Shown here: one piece after another, positions 37,563-48,810 of the stretch
Layout of the letters: the number at the start of each line of letters is the position of its first letter
Numbering within the stretch: the first letter of the stretch is position 1
Source of the DNA: Pantoea rwandensis
Lineage (GTDB): Bacteria; Pseudomonadota; Gammaproteobacteria; Enterobacterales; Enterobacteriaceae
Assembly: GCF_000759475.1 (NCBI RefSeq)
Contig: NZ_CP009454.1
Coordinates: 3,100,001-3,164,000, forward strand
Direction of reading: 5' to 3'
DNA length: 64,000 nucleotides
Made by a program: the position numbers and the translations under genes
The notes under the pieces: generated by a model
Databases searched by the model: none
Told to the model about the DNA's origin: nothing
The model's input: the letters and a program-made list of their open reading frames with translations, nothing else

Positions 37563-38354
37563 TTAGCCGCCAAGTCGGCTCATTGGGACATGAAACAGAC
37601 GCGAGAAGTTTTCTGTGGTGGCCGCGGCCAGGGTTTCGATATCAATACCTTTCAGCACAGCCATATAATCCGCGACATCGCGCGTAAAGGCTGGCTGGTT
37701 TTCTTTGCCACGATGCGGAACCGGCGCCAGATACGGCGAGTCGGTCTCTACCAGCATGCGATCCAGCGGCACGTAGCGCGCGGCATCACGAATCTGTTCA
37801 GCATTGCGGAAGGTCAAAATGCCGGAGAAGGAGATATAGAAGCCCATATCCAGCAACTGCGCCGCAGTCTCTTTATCTTCAGTAAAGCAGTGCAGTACGC
37901 CACCACACTTTTCCACCTGCTCTTCACGCAGGATCGCCAGCGTGTCTTCACGTGCATCACGAGTGTGTACGATGATCGGCTTATTCAGCGCGATGCCGGT
38001 ACGGATGTGTTCACGGAACGAGGCTTGCTGCTGCGCTTTGGTCTCCTGCTGATAGAAGTAATCCAGCCCGGTTTCGCCCAGTGCAATCACCTGCTCTTCA
38101 GCGGCCAGTCGACGAAACTCTTCGACATCGTACGGCGCTTCCTGATTCAACGGGTGCACGCCGCACGCCAGAGCGATGTTTTCCCTGTCGCCGACCAGTT
38201 GCTTGATCTTATAGTAATCCGGCAGCGTGGTGGCAATCGCCAGCATAAACTTCACGTCACGCGCTGCGGCTTTGGCGATCACATCGTCCAGATCGCGGTG
38301 CTGCTTCTCATAATCCAGGCCATCAAGATGGCAGTGCGAATCAACAATAAACAT
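37563..38354 (-). CDS. ycfH: YcfH, TatD-family metal-dependent hydrolase
   Basis: A 263-residue TIM-barrel metal-dependent hydrolase of the TatD DNase family. Metal ligands are recognisable in DSHCHLDGLD (His7, His9), GETGLDYFY, VHTRDA, HCFTE and the late ETDSPYLAP. Length matches E. coli YcfH (265). It directly follows holB with a gap of 17 bases and in E. coli lies in the same place before ptsG. Activity of this paralogue on DNA ends is inferred from the family. Confidence 0.94.
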   Translation of the reverse strand: MFIVDSHCHLDGLDYEKQHRDLDDVIAKAAARDVKFMLAIATTLPDYYKIKQLVGDRENIALACGVHPLNQEAPYDVEEFRRLAAEEQVIALGETGLDYFYQQETKAQQQASFREHIRTGIALNKPIIVHTRDAREDTLAILREEQVEKCGGVLHCFTEDKETAAQLLDMGFYISFSGILTFRNAEQIRDAARYVPLDRMLVETDSPYLAPVPHRGKENQPAFTRDVADYMAVLKGIDIETLAAATTENFSRLFHVPMSRLGG

Positions 38355-38371
38355 ACTTCTCTCTTTTGCGC

Positions 38372-39361
38372 TTAGCCGACCGCCGAGGGCGACATTAAGC
38401 GTCCCCAGGCTAACAGGCGATCGGTCAAAATCAGTTCACGGTTCAGGGCGGCGACATGCAACAGTTGCTCACGACACTGCATCCACTGCTGGGCGCTGGC
38501 GTTGAGCGCGCTGCTGCTAAGCTGCTGAGCCAGTTGCGATACGACCTCAGGATGGTCGCCGTTGCTCAACCAGTTGCTGGCACCCTGCTGCACTTTCATG
38601 GCATCCACCACTAATGAAATCAGCCAGCTGAGGCGCTCTGCCACATCGTCGCTGTTCAGCGCAGGCAGCAGTTGCAGTACATCGCTGTTCAACGCGCTGA
38701 GCAAGGTTTCACACAGCTTCTCACGTGCCTGCCAGCGCTCAGGCTGTAGCAGGGTCAACGCAGCAGCAGGTGCGCCATTGCTCAAGCGCAGAGCGGCTCG
38801 CAGTACTGGCTCGGATTGCGGCAACTGCTTCTGCAGCCATTGCAAACTGGGCAGCTCTTCCGGTGGGGAAAGATGCCATGTCATGCAACGGCTACGCAAT
38901 GTTGCCAGCAAACGTGATGGCTCACGGACGCTGAGGAAAAACCAGCAGTTGGCAGGAGGCTCTTCCAGGGTTTTCAACAACGCATTGGCTGCGGCCTCAG
39001 TGAGCTGCGCCGCATCCGGCAACCAGACAATCTTTGCTCCGCCCTGCTGAGCAAAATGGTAGAGCTTCTCGGTGACGTCACGGACCGCATCAATACCCAG
39101 TGAGGATTTGCCTTTTTCTGCTTCCAGGCGATACCAGTCAGGATGCGTCTGCGCCTTCATCAGCTGGCAGCCGTGGCAATGGCCGCAGCTCTTCAAGCCT
39201 TCTGGATGTTGGCACATTAACCAGCGGCTCACACCCCACACTAACGCATCGTCACCCATGCCATTAATGGCCTGTATCAGCAAGGCATGGTGTGCCTGAC
39301 CGCTTTGATGACGGCTGATAATCTGCCGATAGGGCTGATTCAGCCACGGATACCAGTTCAT
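38372..39361 (-). CDS. holB: DNA polymerase III subunit delta prime
   Basis: The delta' subunit of the clamp loader that opens and loads the beta clamp. From the ATG at 39361 ([12 protein letters not shown]) the protein is 329 residues (E. coli 334). The four-cysteine zinc module [20 protein letters not shown] and the SRC motif (RSRCMTW) of the arginine finger region are present, while, as usual for delta', no intact Walker A is seen. It overlaps tmk by four bases (ATGA). Confidence 0.96.
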   Translation of the reverse strand: MNWYPWLNQPYRQIISRHQSGQAHHALLIQAINGMGDDALVWGVSRWLMCQHPEGLKSCGHCHGCQLMKAQTHPDWYRLEAEKGKSSLGIDAVRDVTEKLYHFAQQGGAKIVWLPDAAQLTEAAANALLKTLEEPPANCWFFLSVREPSRLLATLRSRCMTWHLSPPEELPSLQWLQKQLPQSEPVLRAALRLSNGAPAAALTLLQPERWQAREKLCETLLSALNSDVLQLLPALNSDDVAERLSWLISLVVDAMKVQQGASNWLSNGDHPEVVSQLAQQLSSSALNASAQQWMQCREQLLHVAALNRELILTDRLLAWGRLMSPSAVG

Positions 39362-39993
39362 GCCGCCTGACCTGCCAGCCATTTCTGTAGCGCTGATTTA
39401 AGTGACGATGTCACCTCTTCAATATTTTGTGTGGCATCAATGGTTAAAATGGTGTCATCGCAGGCAGCTAACGCCAGATAACGGTCACGTGTGCGTTCAA
39501 AGAATCCCAGTGATTCCTGCTCAATACGATCGAGTTCCCCTCGAGCACGCGCGCGTTGCAGGCCAATTTCCGGTGTCACATCCAGGTATAGGGTCAAGTC
39601 CGGACGGAAGTCGCCCAATACCGCATCGCGCAGGGTGGTCATCAACTGCGTATCCAGGCCACGGCCACCGCCCTGGTAAGCCTGGGATGAGAGATCGTGA
39701 CGGTCGCCAACCACCCAGGCGCCACGCGCTAATGCAGGCTTAATCACGTTCTCGACTAGTTGAACACGGGCAGCATACAGCATCAGCAATTCGGCTTTGT
39801 CAGTCACCTGTTCGCCATCAATTCCCTGCTTCACCAGCACGCGCAATTGTTCTGCCAGCGGCGTGCCGCCGGGCTCACGGGTGAACACCACATCGTCGAT
39901 ACCCTGCTCATGCAGCACCGCCACGATAGCATCACGCGCAGTGGTTTTGCCCGCACCTTCAAGGCCTTCGATGACGATAAACTTACTTTTCAT
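39358..39993 (-). CDS. tmk: Thymidylate kinase
   Basis: Phosphorylates dTMP to dTDP. P-loop GLEGAGKTT spans residues 10-18. The DRX motif of dTMP binding is [19 protein letters not shown] and the LID region is [13 protein letters not shown]. Length is 211 residues against 213 in E. coli. It overlaps mltG at its start by 11 bases and holB at its end by 4, so the group is translated as one operon. Confidence 0.97.
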   Translation of the reverse strand: MKSKFIVIEGLEGAGKTTARDAIVAVLHEQGIDDVVFTREPGGTPLAEQLRVLVKQGIDGEQVTDKAELLMLYAARVQLVENVIKPALARGAWVVGDRHDLSSQAYQGGGRGLDTQLMTTLRDAVLGDFRPDLTLYLDVTPEIGLQRARARGELDRIEQESLGFFERTRDRYLALAACDDTILTIDATQNIEEVTSSLKSALQKWLAGQAA

Positions 39994-41002
39994 TTTTTTC
40001 CTTCATGGCCAGCCGATAGACCTGTACTGCTTTATTATGGCTGGCGAGATTGGTGGTAAAGGTATGTCCGCCTTTGCCATCCGCGACAAAATAGAGATAG
40101 TTGGTTTTTTCTGGATGCGCCGCCGCTTCCAGCGAGGCTCGACCTGGCATCGCGATAGGACCTGGCGGCAATCCGCTAATCGTGTAGGTATTGTAATCGG
40201 TCGGCGTTTCGAGGTCTTTACGCGTAATCGTACCGGTATAGTTATCACCCATACCGTAAATCACGGTAGGATCGGTTTGCAGCTTCATGCCGGTGCGCAA
40301 GCGATTAATAAAGACCGAGGCAACGCGCGCGCGCTCTTCCGTCACGCCGGTCTCTTTTTCGATAATCGAGGCCATGGTGACCAGATCTTGCTCTTTTTTA
40401 TAGGGCAGATTGTCCATCCGCCCCTGCCAGATCTCATCCACCAGTTTATTCATGCGCGTGTGCGCACGCTCCAGCAGCGATACATCACTGGTGTTAGCCG
40501 TATACAAATAGGTGTCGGGGTAGAAAGCGCCCTCAAGCTGATTTGCATCCATTTTCAGCGCAGCGGCGACGGTCGCAAACTGATCGTCAGTTAGCGTATG
40601 TTTGATATAGGGCGCTTGACGCAGTTCGGCCAACCACTCCTTCAGGCGTGAACCCTCGACAAACCGCACCGGAAATTGCGCTTCTTTACCGCTGGCCAGC
40701 AACTGCAGCAGCTGCCTTACTGTCATATTGCTTTCAAGTCGGTAGGTTCCGGCTTTGAATTTCGCGAGCTCAGGCTCAAGTTTCAATAGCGGCCCAAACC
40801 AGATACTTTCCGGAATGATGTGCTGGCTTTCCAGTTGCGCTTCCAGCACGACCCGACCACTACCTGCGGGCAATGTGTAGATCTTTTCCTGATTAATAGT
40901 CAAAGCGGTATCGGCTAACCGTTCAATCTGCCAATAACTCAATGCCGCCGCGAGGCCGGCAATCGCCACAGCGCTGGCGAGTATTTTTTTCATTCGGGTC
41001 AT
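39983..41002 (-). CDS. mltG: Endolytic murein transglycosylase MltG
   Basis: Inner-membrane YceG-family enzyme that cuts nascent glycan strands and sets their length. One N-terminal membrane helix is followed by a LysM-like region and the YceG core with ASIIEKETG, holding the catalytic glutamate, and [19 protein letters not shown] start at the ATG at 41002, which overlaps the pabC stop as ATGA; the next Met (40993) is an alternative. The length then is 339 residues (E. coli 340). Confidence 0.96.
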   Translation of the reverse strand: MTRMKKILASAVAIAGLAAALSYWQIERLADTALTINQEKIYTLPAGSGRVVLEAQLESQHIIPESIWFGPLLKLEPELAKFKAGTYRLESNMTVRQLLQLLASGKEAQFPVRFVEGSRLKEWLAELRQAPYIKHTLTDDQFATVAAALKMDANQLEGAFYPDTYLYTANTSDVSLLERAHTRMNKLVDEIWQGRMDNLPYKKEQDLVTMASIIEKETGVTEERARVASVFINRLRTGMKLQTDPTVIYGMGDNYTGTITRKDLETPTDYNTYTISGLPPGPIAMPGRASLEAAAHPEKTNYLYFVADGKGGHTFTTNLASHNKAVQVYRLAMKEKNEK

Positions 41003-41811
41003 GATGCTTCCATCTTCTGGCAACTGTTATACAGCTGCTGGTACAGCGTGCGTGCGGTGAACGAAACATCGTCAATTTTCCGCACAGGTAAAACCGGCAT
41101 CAGGGCATTGCAGATCACCACTTCATCGGCGTTCAGCACATCGTCCCTGCTTCCTTCAATCAACTGACAAGCCTGGCCTTCCGACGCCATCTTCGCCATC
41201 AGATAACGGCGCATAATGCCATCGACACCCGCTTGCTCAAGACGCGGCGTGAAAACCTGATCGCCTTTGCGCCAGAATAAATTGGCCGCACAGCATTCCA
41301 CCACCGTCCCTGCAGTGTCAAGCACCAGCGCCTCATCAGCATCGGTGTGGTCGAGCTGCTGACGGATCAGCACCTGTTCCAGTCGGTTAAGATGTTTGAG
41401 GCCGGCGAGCAGTGGATTACGCGCCAGTCTCACGGGGCTGGTTATCAGCGCTGCACCCTGCTGCTGCAAAGTGGCGTAGTGTTGCGGCCACGGCGAAAGG
41501 GAGAGGATGCGCGTCGGGGTTGCGCAACCGGTTCGGCTATATCCCCGTCCACCGACACCTGGCGTCAGAATCACTTTTAAAACCGACTGGGTTTGACCAT
41601 TGGCGGCATGCTGCATCTCCTCGGCCAGCTGCGCCATATCCGGTAAGGGAATGAATAAACGCTCACAGCCTTCCTGCAATCGCTGCAAATGGGCGTTCAG
41701 CAGTTGTATCTTGCCTGCCACTACCGCAGCAGTGGTAAAACAGCCATCACCAAACTGCACCGCGCGATCGCGCGCAGAAAGTTCGAACTGCTCTACGCCG
41801 TTTATCCACAT
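40999..41811 (-). CDS. pabC: Aminodeoxychorismate lyase PabC
   Basis: PLP enzyme that releases pyruvate from aminodeoxychorismate to give 4-aminobenzoate for folate. Fold-type IV motifs are visible: [13 protein letters not shown], the PLP lysine in [10 protein letters not shown] (about Lys139), [22 protein letters not shown] and [11 protein letters not shown]. The start is the ATG at 41811 with AGGTGAG upstream; an earlier frame start three codons upstream is unlikely. Length is 270 residues (E. coli 269). Confidence 0.95.
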   Translation of the reverse strand: MWINGVEQFELSARDRAVQFGDGCFTTAAVVAGKIQLLNAHLQRLQEGCERLFIPLPDMAQLAEEMQHAANGQTQSVLKVILTPGVGGRGYSRTGCATPTRILSLSPWPQHYATLQQQGAALITSPVRLARNPLLAGLKHLNRLEQVLIRQQLDHTDADEALVLDTAGTVVECCAANLFWRKGDQVFTPRLEQAGVDGIMRRYLMAKMASEGQACQLIEGSRDDVLNADEVVICNALMPVLPVRKIDDVSFTARTLYQQLYNSCQKMEAS

Positions 41812-41890
41812 ACCGCTCACCTTTGGCTACCCTGCCAGTCTGAATACCACTGACAGCGGTAAGAATCCACGTCACTGCGTGACAAAATAT

Positions 41891-41914
41891 AAAAAAGGCC
41901 CGCATTGCGGGCCT
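41891..41914 (-). terminator. Rho-independent terminator after fabF
   Basis: An 8-bp stem (AGGCCCGC / GCGGGCCT) with a 3-base loop is followed on the minus strand by six U residues. It lies 20 bases after the fabF stop and upstream of pabC, so pabC probably receives only read-through or has its own promoter. Confidence 0.8.
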
Positions 41915-41933
41915 CTGTTTGGCTGGGTAAGGC

Positions 41934-43175
41934 TTATACCTTGCGGAAGATCAGCGAGCCGTTGGTGCCGCCAAATCCGAAGGAGTTACACAGCGTGTAC
42001 TCCAGTCCGCTCACCTGACGTGCTGTATGCGGCACGAAGTCGAGGTCACAACCTTCATCTGGGTTATCCAGGTTGATGGTTGGCGGTACCGCCTGGTCGC
42101 GCAGCGCCAGAATCGAATAAATCGCCTCTACTGCGCCTGCTGCGCCCAGCAAGTGCCCAGTCATGGATTTGGTAGAACTCACCATCACGCTGTGAGCCGC
42201 TGCACCAAATACAGACTTGACCGCCTGAGCTTCAGCTTTGTCACCCGCTGGCGTTGAGGTGCCATGCGCGTTGACGTAGCCAATCTGTTCAGCGTTCAGC
42301 TGCGCATCACGCAATGCATTCACCATCGCTGCTGCAGCACCTGAACCATCCTCCGGCGGAGACGTCATGTGGTAAGCATCGCTGCTCATGCCGAAACCGA
42401 TGATTTCAGCATAAATTTTCGCACCGCGCTTTTTCGCATGCTCGTACTCTTCCAGCACCACAATGCCTGCACCATCACCCAATACGAAACCATCACGGTC
42501 TTTATCCCACGGACGGCTTGCCGCCTGAGGATTATCGTTATTGGTTGAGAGCGCACGTGCAGCACCAAAGCCACCCACACCCAGCGGGGTACTGGCTTTT
42601 TCAGCACCACCGGCCAGCATGACATCGGCGTCGTTGTACGCAATGATACGCGCAGCATGACCAATGTTGTGCACACCTGAAGTACAAGCGGTTGCAATAG
42701 AAATGCTTGGACCTTTCAGACCGTACATGATGGTCAGATGACCTGCCACCATGTTAACAATGGTAGAAGGAACAAAGAACGGGCTGATTTTGCGCGGACC
42801 GCCGTTAACCAGTGAACTGTGGTTGTCTTCAATCAAACCCAGTCCGCCGATGCCGGAACCGATAGCTGCGCCGATGCGACCGGCATTCTCATCAGTTACG
42901 ACCAGACCGGAGTCCGCCATAGCCTGAATACCAGCAACAATGCCGTATTGGATGAAGTCATCCATCTTGCGCTGATCTTTGCGCGAGATGAATTCATCGC
43001 AATTAAAATCTCTTACTAAGCCCGCAAAGCGTGTTGCGTAGGCACTAGTATCAAAATGGTCGATCAGGCTGATGCCGCTCTGACCGGCAAGGAGAGCACT
43101 CCAGGTAGACTCTACGGTATTGCCGACAGGAGACAACATGCCAAGACCAGTCACAACTACACGACGCTTAGACAC
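41934..43175 (-). CDS. fabF: 3-oxoacyl-[ACP] synthase II (FabF)
   Basis: Condensing enzyme (KAS II) for chain elongation, including the temperature-controlled palmitoleate-to-vaccenate step. The nucleophile is Cys164 in ATACTSG; the histidines are in [11 protein letters not shown] and [14 protein letters not shown]. Glycine-rich C-terminus [17 protein letters not shown] is complete. Length of 413 residues equals E. coli. It follows acpP after 86 bases. Confidence 0.98.
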   Translation of the reverse strand: MSKRRVVVTGLGMLSPVGNTVESTWSALLAGQSGISLIDHFDTSAYATRFAGLVRDFNCDEFISRKDQRKMDDFIQYGIVAGIQAMADSGLVVTDENAGRIGAAIGSGIGGLGLIEDNHSSLVNGGPRKISPFFVPSTIVNMVAGHLTIMYGLKGPSISIATACTSGVHNIGHAARIIAYNDADVMLAGGAEKASTPLGVGGFGAARALSTNNDNPQAASRPWDKDRDGFVLGDGAGIVVLEEYEHAKKRGAKIYAEIIGFGMSSDAYHMTSPPEDGSGAAAAMVNALRDAQLNAEQIGYVNAHGTSTPAGDKAEAQAVKSVFGAAAHSVMVSSTKSMTGHLLGAAGAVEAIYSILALRDQAVPPTINLDNPDEGCDLDFVPHTARQVSGLEYTLCNSFGFGGTNGSLIFRKV

Positions 43176-43261
43176 GTACGTCCTCCAGGGAGGGAAAAAA
43201 TAACGCTATGTGGGGCAAACATAAAACTCAGGCGGTCGAGGTGACCGCCTGAAGATATTCA

Positions 43262-43498
43262 TTAGCCTTGGTGGCTATTGATGTAATCGATCGCTGCCTG
43301 AACGGTAGTGATTTTCTCAGCTTCTTCGTCTGGAATTTCAGTATCAAACTCTTCTTCCAGAGCCATTACCAGCTCAACGGTGTCAAGAGAATCTGCACCC
43401 AGGTCTTCAACGAAAGAAGCAGTGTTAATCACTTCGTCTTCTTTAACACCCAGCTGCTCAGCTACGATTTTCTTAACGCGTTGTTCGATATCGCTCAT
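43262..43498 (-). CDS. acpP: Acyl carrier protein
   Basis: Small acidic carrier for fatty-acid and lipid synthesis. The 78-residue product is almost identical to E. coli AcpP; Ser37 in GADSLDTVE takes the 4'-phosphopantetheine. The high and even codon use is typical of a very abundant protein. The 153-base gap before it (from fabG) probably contains the separate, strong acpP promoter known in E. coli. Confidence 0.99.
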   Translation of the reverse strand: MSDIEQRVKKIVAEQLGVKEDEVINTASFVEDLGADSLDTVELVMALEEEFDTEIPDEEAEKITTVQAAIDYINSHQG

Positions 43499-43651
43499 AC
43501 TATTTAATTTCCTATCAAAACTCGCTTTCGCGATGGTTTTCGTAGTGTATAAAATGTTGAAAAAGATGCAACAAAATCCCGGCTGGTCGAACCACGATTT
43601 TGCGCTATTCTGCGGTGTTTACCGCAGATAATGCAAATGTTTTCGTGATTA

Positions 43652-44386
43652 TCAGACCATGTACATGCCGCCATTGACGTGGAGCGTCTCACCCGTGATG
43701 TAAGAGGCTTCGTCAGAGGCTAAGAATGCAACAGCATTGGCAATCTCCTGCGGGTCGCCTAAACGACCTGCCGGCACTTCTGCCAAAATGCCCGAGCGCT
43801 GATCTTCGTTCAGTGCACGCGTCATGTCCGTCTCAATAAAGCCCGGAGCCACGACGTTTACGGTAATGCCACGTGACGCGACTTCTCGCGCCAGTGATTT
43901 GCTAAAGCCAATCAAACCAGCTTTTGCTGCCGCATAGTTTGTTTGACCCGCGTTACCCATGGTTCCAACTACAGAACCGATGGTAATGATACGGCCCACG
44001 CGTTTTTTCATCATGGCACGCATAACCGCCTTAGAAAGACGGAAGACAGATGTCAGGTTGGTATCAAGGATATCCGCCCACTCATCGTCCTTCATGCGCA
44101 TCAACAGATTGTCACGCGTAATGCCTGCATTATTGACTAAAATGTCCACTTCGCCAAATTCAGCGCGAACTTTCTCGAGCACGCTCTCAATAGAGGCCGC
44201 ATCGGTCACGTTCAACAGCAGACCTTTGCCGTTATCGCCGAGGTAAGCACTGATTGCTTCCGCACCGCTTTCGCTGGTGGCGGTTCCCACCACTTTCGCA
44301 CCGCGCGCAACCAGCGTTTCCGCGATTGCACGGCCAATGCCGCGGCTTGCGCCAGTCACCAGCGCTACTTTACCTTCAAAGCTCAT
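43652..44386 (-). CDS. fabG: 3-oxoacyl-[ACP] reductase FabG
   Basis: NADPH-dependent short-chain dehydrogenase performing the first reduction of the elongation cycle. The cofactor motif TGASRGIG begins at residue 12. NNAG is at about 86-89, and the catalytic Ser (GSVVGTMGNAG), Tyr and Lys (YAAAKAG) are in place. Length of 244 residues equals E. coli. It follows fabD by 10 bases. Confidence 0.98.
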   Translation of the reverse strand: MSFEGKVALVTGASRGIGRAIAETLVARGAKVVGTATSESGAEAISAYLGDNGKGLLLNVTDAASIESVLEKVRAEFGEVDILVNNAGITRDNLLMRMKDDEWADILDTNLTSVFRLSKAVMRAMMKKRVGRIITIGSVVGTMGNAGQTNYAAAKAGLIGFSKSLAREVASRGITVNVVAPGFIETDMTRALNEDQRSGILAEVPAGRLGDPQEIANAVAFLASDEASYITGETLHVNGGMYMV

Positions 44387-44396
44387 GTTTTTCCTC

Positions 44397-45329
44397 TTAT
44401 TCCTGTGTAAGCGCAGCAGACAGTGAAGCAGAATCGTTCACGGCTGCAGCGGTCAGGCTATCCACAATACGTTTGGTCAGACCGGTCAGGACTTTACCTG
44501 GACCGATCTCCAGCAACTGACCAACGCCTTGGGTGGCAATAAATTCAACAGCTTCGGTCCAGCGCACCGGGCTATACAACTGGCGAACCAGTGCACTGCG
44601 AATCGCCGCGGCATCGGTTTCACACTTGACGTCTACGTTATTAACGACAGGCACAGTCGGTGCATTGAAAGTGATGCTTTCCAGTGCCACAGCCAGTTTA
44701 TCTGCTGCAGGCTTCATCAACGCGCAATGCGAAGGAACGCTCACCGGTAATGGCAACGCACGCTTGGCACCGGCCGCTTTACAGGCAGCACCTGCACGCT
44801 CAACCGCTTCTTTGTTACCCGCGATGACCACCTGGCCTGGCGAGTTGAAGTTCACCGGTGAAACCACCTGACCTTGCGCGCTTTCTTCGCACGCTGTACG
44901 GACAGACTCATCATCGAGTCCGATGATTGCCTGCATGGCGCCGGTTCCTTCAGGAACCGCTTCCTGCATCAGTTTGCCGCGTAATTCGACTAACTTGATC
45001 GCGTCCGCAAAGTTCAGTACGCCAGCACACACCAGCGCAGAGTATTCACCCAGGCTATGGCCGGCCATCAGCGTAGGCTGCGGGCCATTTTTGCTCTGCC
45101 AGACGCGATAAATCGCGACGGAAGCCGCCAGCAACGCAGGTTGCGTCTGCCAGGTCTTATTCAGTTCTTCAGCTGGACCTTGTTGTACCAACTGCCATAA
45201 GTCATATCCCAGTGCGTCAGAAGCTTCACGGAAAGTGGCTTCAACCTGCGGGTTTTCCACAGCCAGATCGGCCAACATGCCGACGTTCTGTGAGCCCTGT
45301 CCTGGGAAAACAAAAGCAAATTGTGTCAT
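44397..45329 (-). CDS. fabD: Malonyl-CoA:ACP transacylase FabD
   Basis: Loads malonyl groups onto ACP. The nucleophile is Ser92 in GHSLGEYSA, with the FPGQGSQ oxyanion loop at residues 8-14 and the histidine in VSVPSHCALM. Length of 310 residues is one more than E. coli. It lies between fabH and fabG in the standard plsX-fabHDG order. Confidence 0.98.
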   Translation of the reverse strand: MTQFAFVFPGQGSQNVGMLADLAVENPQVEATFREASDALGYDLWQLVQQGPAEELNKTWQTQPALLAASVAIYRVWQSKNGPQPTLMAGHSLGEYSALVCAGVLNFADAIKLVELRGKLMQEAVPEGTGAMQAIIGLDDESVRTACEESAQGQVVSPVNFNSPGQVVIAGNKEAVERAGAACKAAGAKRALPLPVSVPSHCALMKPAADKLAVALESITFNAPTVPVVNNVDVKCETDAAAIRSALVRQLYSPVRWTEAVEFIATQGVGQLLEIGPGKVLTGLTKRIVDSLTAAAVNDSASLSAALTQE

Positions 45330-45345
45330 CTGTCGTTCCTGTCAA

Positions 45346-46299
45346 TCAAAAGCGAACCAGCGCAGAACCCCAGGTGAAACCACCACCAAAGGCTTCCAGC
45401 AAAATCAGTTGGCCAGGCTTGATACGGCCATCTCGCACCGCTTCATCCAGTGCACTTGGCACCGAAGCCGCTGAAGTGTTGCCATGACGATCCAGCGTCA
45501 CCACCACTTTTTCCATGCCCATGCCGAGCTTTCTGGCTGTTGCGCTGATAATGCGCAGGTTGGCCTGATGTGGCACCAGCCAATCGAGCATTTCGCGATC
45601 AAGGTTGTTGGCTTGCAGCGTCTCGTCCACGATATGGGCAAGCTCGGTCACAGCGACTTTAAAGACTTCATTACCGGCCATAGTGAGATAGGCTGGCTCA
45701 TCCTGATGTTCACGATCCTGATACGGCAGCGTCAACAGCTTGCCATAACGACCATCAGCATGCAGATGCGTTGACAGGATACCCGGCTCTTCACTTTGAC
45801 CCAGCACCACAGCGCCAGCGCCGTCACCAAACAGGATGATGGTGCCACGATCGTTTGGATCGAGGGTGCGGGCTAAGACGTCCGCACCGATCACCAGCGC
45901 GTGTTTGACCACACCGTTTTTGATGTATTGATCGGCAACACTAAGTGCATAAGTGAAACCTGCACAGGCAGCAGCCAGATCGAAAGAAGCGCAGTCATTA
46001 ATTTCCAGCATCTGATGGATCATGCACGCTGAACTTGGGAAGGCATGGCTGGAAGAGGTGGTCGCCACAATAATCAGGCCGACATCGCTGGCCGCAACGC
46101 CCGCCATCTCTAGCGCGCGCTGTGCAGCCGCAAAGCCCATAGTGGCAACAGTTTCTTCTGGCGCAGCAATGCGGCGCTCACGGATACCGGTACGCGTGAC
46201 AATCCACTCGTCCGAAGTCTCCACCATTTTTTCCAGATCCGCATTGGAGCGAACCTGCTCAGGCAAATAGCTGCCCGTACCGATAATTTTGGTAAACAT
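45346..46299 (-). CDS. fabH: 3-oxoacyl-[ACP] synthase III (FabH)
   Basis: Starts fatty-acid synthesis by condensing acetyl-CoA with malonyl-ACP. The catalytic triad is Cys112 (AAACAGF), His (VPHQANLRI) and Asn ([12 protein letters not shown]). Length of 317 residues equals E. coli. The stop is followed by fabD after 16 bases, and its ATG abuts the plsX stop. Confidence 0.98.
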   Translation of the reverse strand: MFTKIIGTGSYLPEQVRSNADLEKMVETSDEWIVTRTGIRERRIAAPEETVATMGFAAAQRALEMAGVAASDVGLIIVATTSSSHAFPSSACMIHQMLEINDCASFDLAAACAGFTYALSVADQYIKNGVVKHALVIGADVLARTLDPNDRGTIILFGDGAGAVVLGQSEEPGILSTHLHADGRYGKLLTLPYQDREHQDEPAYLTMAGNEVFKVAVTELAHIVDETLQANNLDREMLDWLVPHQANLRIISATARKLGMGMEKVVVTLDRHGNTSAASVPSALDEAVRDGRIKPGQLILLEAFGGGFTWGSALVRF

Positions 46300-47340
46300 C
46301 TACGCTTTGTCACTCCTGGCTAATACAGCGTCAAGGCGCGCCGCAATCCTCTCTGGGACTTGCCTGCGCACCGCCTGCTCTGCCTGCTCTATCGCCACGG
46401 CAAACGCACGTTGATTCGCCGCACCGTGGCTTTTGATCACTGTTACGCGCAATCCTAACAGACAAGCGCCATTGTACTGGTCGGGGTTGAGATGGCCGAA
46501 ACGTTTAGCCAGACGCTTTTGCAGCCAGCGCCCTACCCATTTCAACCACCACGCCCGTTTTTTCCCATCCTCTGACGACTTGAGCAGAGAAAGAAACATT
46601 CTTACCACGCCTTCCATGGTTTTAAGCGTGACGTTTCCCACGAAGCCATCACAGACCAGCACATCCGTCTTGCCGGTGAGGAGATCATTCCCCTCAAGAT
46701 AACCAATATAGTTGATTTGCGGCGTCTCCCGCAGAACCGCAGATGCTGTGCGAATCGTTTCCAGCCCCTTGGTCTCTTCCTGCCCAATGTTGAGCAGCGC
46801 GACACGCGGTCTGTCGATTTCCAGCACTTCCTCAGCCATGACAGCGCCCATGATGGCAAACTGCACCAGCATATCGCTGTCCGATTCCACATTTGCGCCG
46901 AGATCCAGCACCACCGTTTTGCCCTGATGCTGATGCGGCAGAACGGTCATCAACGCCGGACGCTCAATGCCATCCAGCGGCTTCAACAACATTTTTGCCA
47001 GCCCCATTAACGCGCCGGTGTTGCCTGCACTGATACAGGCTTGCGCGTTACCCTCTTTCACCAGTTCGAGTGCCACACGCATCGAGCTGCCGCGGCTGTT
47101 CCGAATGGCTTGTGAAGGCTTGGCATCACTTGCAATAACCGATTCGGCAGGGATAACCTGCACACGCCCCAGTAACGAGGAATCCGCTTTGGCAAGAAAT
47201 GACGAGATGATGTCGGGATCACCGACCAGAAGAAGAACCAGATTCGTATGAGAGGCCAGTGCCTGCAAGGATGCAGGCACTGTCACGCAGGGACCGAAAT
47301 CCCCGCCCATGGCATCAACTGCCAGGGTCAAACGTGTCAA
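46300..47340 (-). CDS. plsX: Phosphate acyltransferase PlsX
   Basis: Peripheral membrane enzyme that turns acyl-ACP into acyl-phosphate for phospholipid synthesis. The N-terminal [11 protein letters not shown], the AGNTGALMG loop and [14 protein letters not shown] are conserved. Length is 346 residues (E. coli 356), shorter at the C-terminus. It abuts fabH and follows rpmF by 27 bases. Confidence 0.97.
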   Translation of the reverse strand: MTRLTLAVDAMGGDFGPCVTVPASLQALASHTNLVLLLVGDPDIISSFLAKADSSLLGRVQVIPAESVIASDAKPSQAIRNSRGSSMRVALELVKEGNAQACISAGNTGALMGLAKMLLKPLDGIERPALMTVLPHQHQGKTVVLDLGANVESDSDMLVQFAIMGAVMAEEVLEIDRPRVALLNIGQEETKGLETIRTASAVLRETPQINYIGYLEGNDLLTGKTDVLVCDGFVGNVTLKTMEGVVRMFLSLLKSSEDGKKRAWWLKWVGRWLQKRLAKRFGHLNPDQYNGACLLGLRVTVIKSHGAANQRAFAVAIEQAEQAVRRQVPERIAARLDAVLARSDKA

Positions 47341-47367
47341 GGTATCGCCTTGCGTAACCGCAAAGAA

Positions 47368-47538
47368 TTACTTGGTGATAACCTTGCGACCGCGGTAGTA
47401 ACCATCCGCAGTGATATGGTGACGCAGATGAGTTTCACCAGAAACTTTATCTACTGACAGAGCTGCGGTGGTCAGCGCATCGTGCGAACGACGCATACCA
47501 CGCTTAGAACGGGTTGGTTTATTCTGTTGTACGGCCAT
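47368..47538 (-). CDS. rpmF: 50S ribosomal protein bL32
   Basis: A 56-residue basic protein read directly from the sequence: [20 protein letters not shown] at the start, then a helical middle and a [15 protein letters not shown]-terminus. It is one residue shorter than E. coli L32 (57), with the difference in the middle (DALTTAALS). AGGAGTAAGGTCC lies before the ATG. It sits between yceD and plsX as in E. coli, in the ribosome/lipid-synthesis operon. Confidence 0.97.
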   Translation of the reverse strand: MAVQQNKPTRSKRGMRRSHDALTTAALSVDKVSGETHLRHHITADGYYRGRKVITK

Positions 47539-47552
47539 GGACCTTACTCCTA

Positions 47553-48074
47553 TTACTTACGCTTTAAACTGGCTAATACGGCAAAGGGATTTGGTTTTTC
47601 TGCCTCTTCAGGCAACTTGCCAAATACCATGTCCGCGTCGGACACTTCACAGTGTTCAGAATCATGCACCGGAACTACAGGCAGCGCGAGGATGAGTTCA
47701 TCTTCGATAACTGCCAGCAAGTCGATTTCGCCGAAATCATTGATATCAACTGGCTCGTAAGCTTCCGGCAGTGCCTCGGCCTGCTCATCAGAAGAGACAG
47801 GACTGAAGCAATAGCTTACGTGAACAGCATGCGGGAATGACTGGTTGCAGCGTTGACACGACAATGTCACCTGCACATCAGCTGTTCCTTGCAGAACCGC
47901 TAAGCGCTGGTTGTCAATCGCAAACGACATGGTGCATTCCACATCACTGTCCACACTCACGACCGTTTCGGCCAGGCGCGCCACCAATTCAGGTGCATAC
48001 ACACCTTGGTAATCAAGGCGCTTTTGCGCGGCGCGGGCCAGATCGATCGTCAGGGGTAATTTTACCTTTTGCAT
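47553..48074 (-). CDS. yceD: YceD, DUF177 rRNA-accumulation protein
   Basis: A 173-residue cytosolic protein of the DUF177 family, linked to 23S rRNA accumulation in bacteria and plastids. The CxxC motif [12 protein letters not shown] and the acidic [21 protein letters not shown] segment (here [17 protein letters not shown]) are present, followed by a C-terminal HDSEHC region and a basic SLKRK end. It is the first gene of the yceD-rpmF-plsX-fab operon, divergent from yceF. Confidence 0.95.
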   Translation of the reverse strand: MQKVKLPLTIDLARAAQKRLDYQGVYAPELVARLAETVVSVDSDVECTMSFAIDNQRLAVLQGTADVQVTLSCQRCNQSFPHAVHVSYCFSPVSSDEQAEALPEAYEPVDINDFGEIDLLAVIEDELILALPVVPVHDSEHCEVSDADMVFGKLPEEAEKPNPFAVLASLKRK

Positions 48075-48217
48075 AGGGCGCGCATATTAACTTTGTAACG
48101 TCATAGAGTCAAAGAAAAAGGCCGGTTTACAGCATCTTTCACCCGTTAGTCGCATCCAGTGCGGCGCATAGTTTAAAATGCCTGTCATCTTTACGCTATC
48201 TATTCTGAAAAAAAATC

Positions 48218-48799
48218 ATGACACCATTAATTCTGGCCTCCACTTCCCCATTCCGTCAGGCCTTGCTGAGCAAGCTTGGCCTGCCTTTTATTGCCGTTGC
48301 GCCCGATTGCGACGAGACGCCGCAACCGAACGAAACCGCACCGCAGTTAGTGCAACGCTTAGCACTGGCTAAAGCCCAGGCGCTAGCCGCTCAGCATCCA
48401 CAAAGCTGGATTATTGGTTCCGATCAGGTCTGCGTGCTTGATGGCAACATCACCGGAAAACCGCATACGGTAGAGAATGCCTGCCGACAACTGGCTGCGG
48501 CCAGCGGCAAAGTGATTACGTTTTATACCGGGCTCGCCCTGATTCAGCCTCAAACGGCACAACAACAGGTGGTTTGTGAACCGTTCAACGTACATTTTCG
48601 TCATCTAAGCCAGGAAGAAATTCGTCACTATGTGGAAAAAGAGCAGCCGTTGAATTGTGCGGGCAGCTTTAAAAGCGAAGGAATGGGAATTTGCTTGTTT
48701 GAGCGGCTGGAGGGGCGCGATCCCAATACGCTGATTGGATTACCGCTGATAGCGTTAAATAAGATGCTGATTAAAGTGGGCATCAACGCGCTGGGTTGA
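48218..48799 (+). CDS. yceF: 7-methyl-GTP pyrophosphatase YceF (Maf family)
   Basis: House-cleaning nucleotide pyrophosphatase that hydrolyses m7GTP. The Maf opening [14 protein letters not shown] carries the substrate loop, CDETPQPNE the conserved acidic residue, [11 protein letters not shown] the catalytic Asp, and [18 protein letters not shown] and [28 protein letters not shown] the remaining core. Length is 193 residues (E. coli 194). The ATG at 48218 is the homologous start. It is divergent from yceD and convergent with rluC. Confidence 0.96.
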   Translation: MTPLILASTSPFRQALLSKLGLPFIAVAPDCDETPQPNETAPQLVQRLALAKAQALAAQHPQSWIIGSDQVCVLDGNITGKPHTVENACRQLAAASGKVITFYTGLALIQPQTAQQQVVCEPFNVHFRHLSQEEIRHYVEKEQPLNCAGSFKSEGMGICLFERLEGRDPNTLIGLPLIALNKMLIKVGINALG

Positions 48800-48810
48800 T
48801 GCCCGGAAAA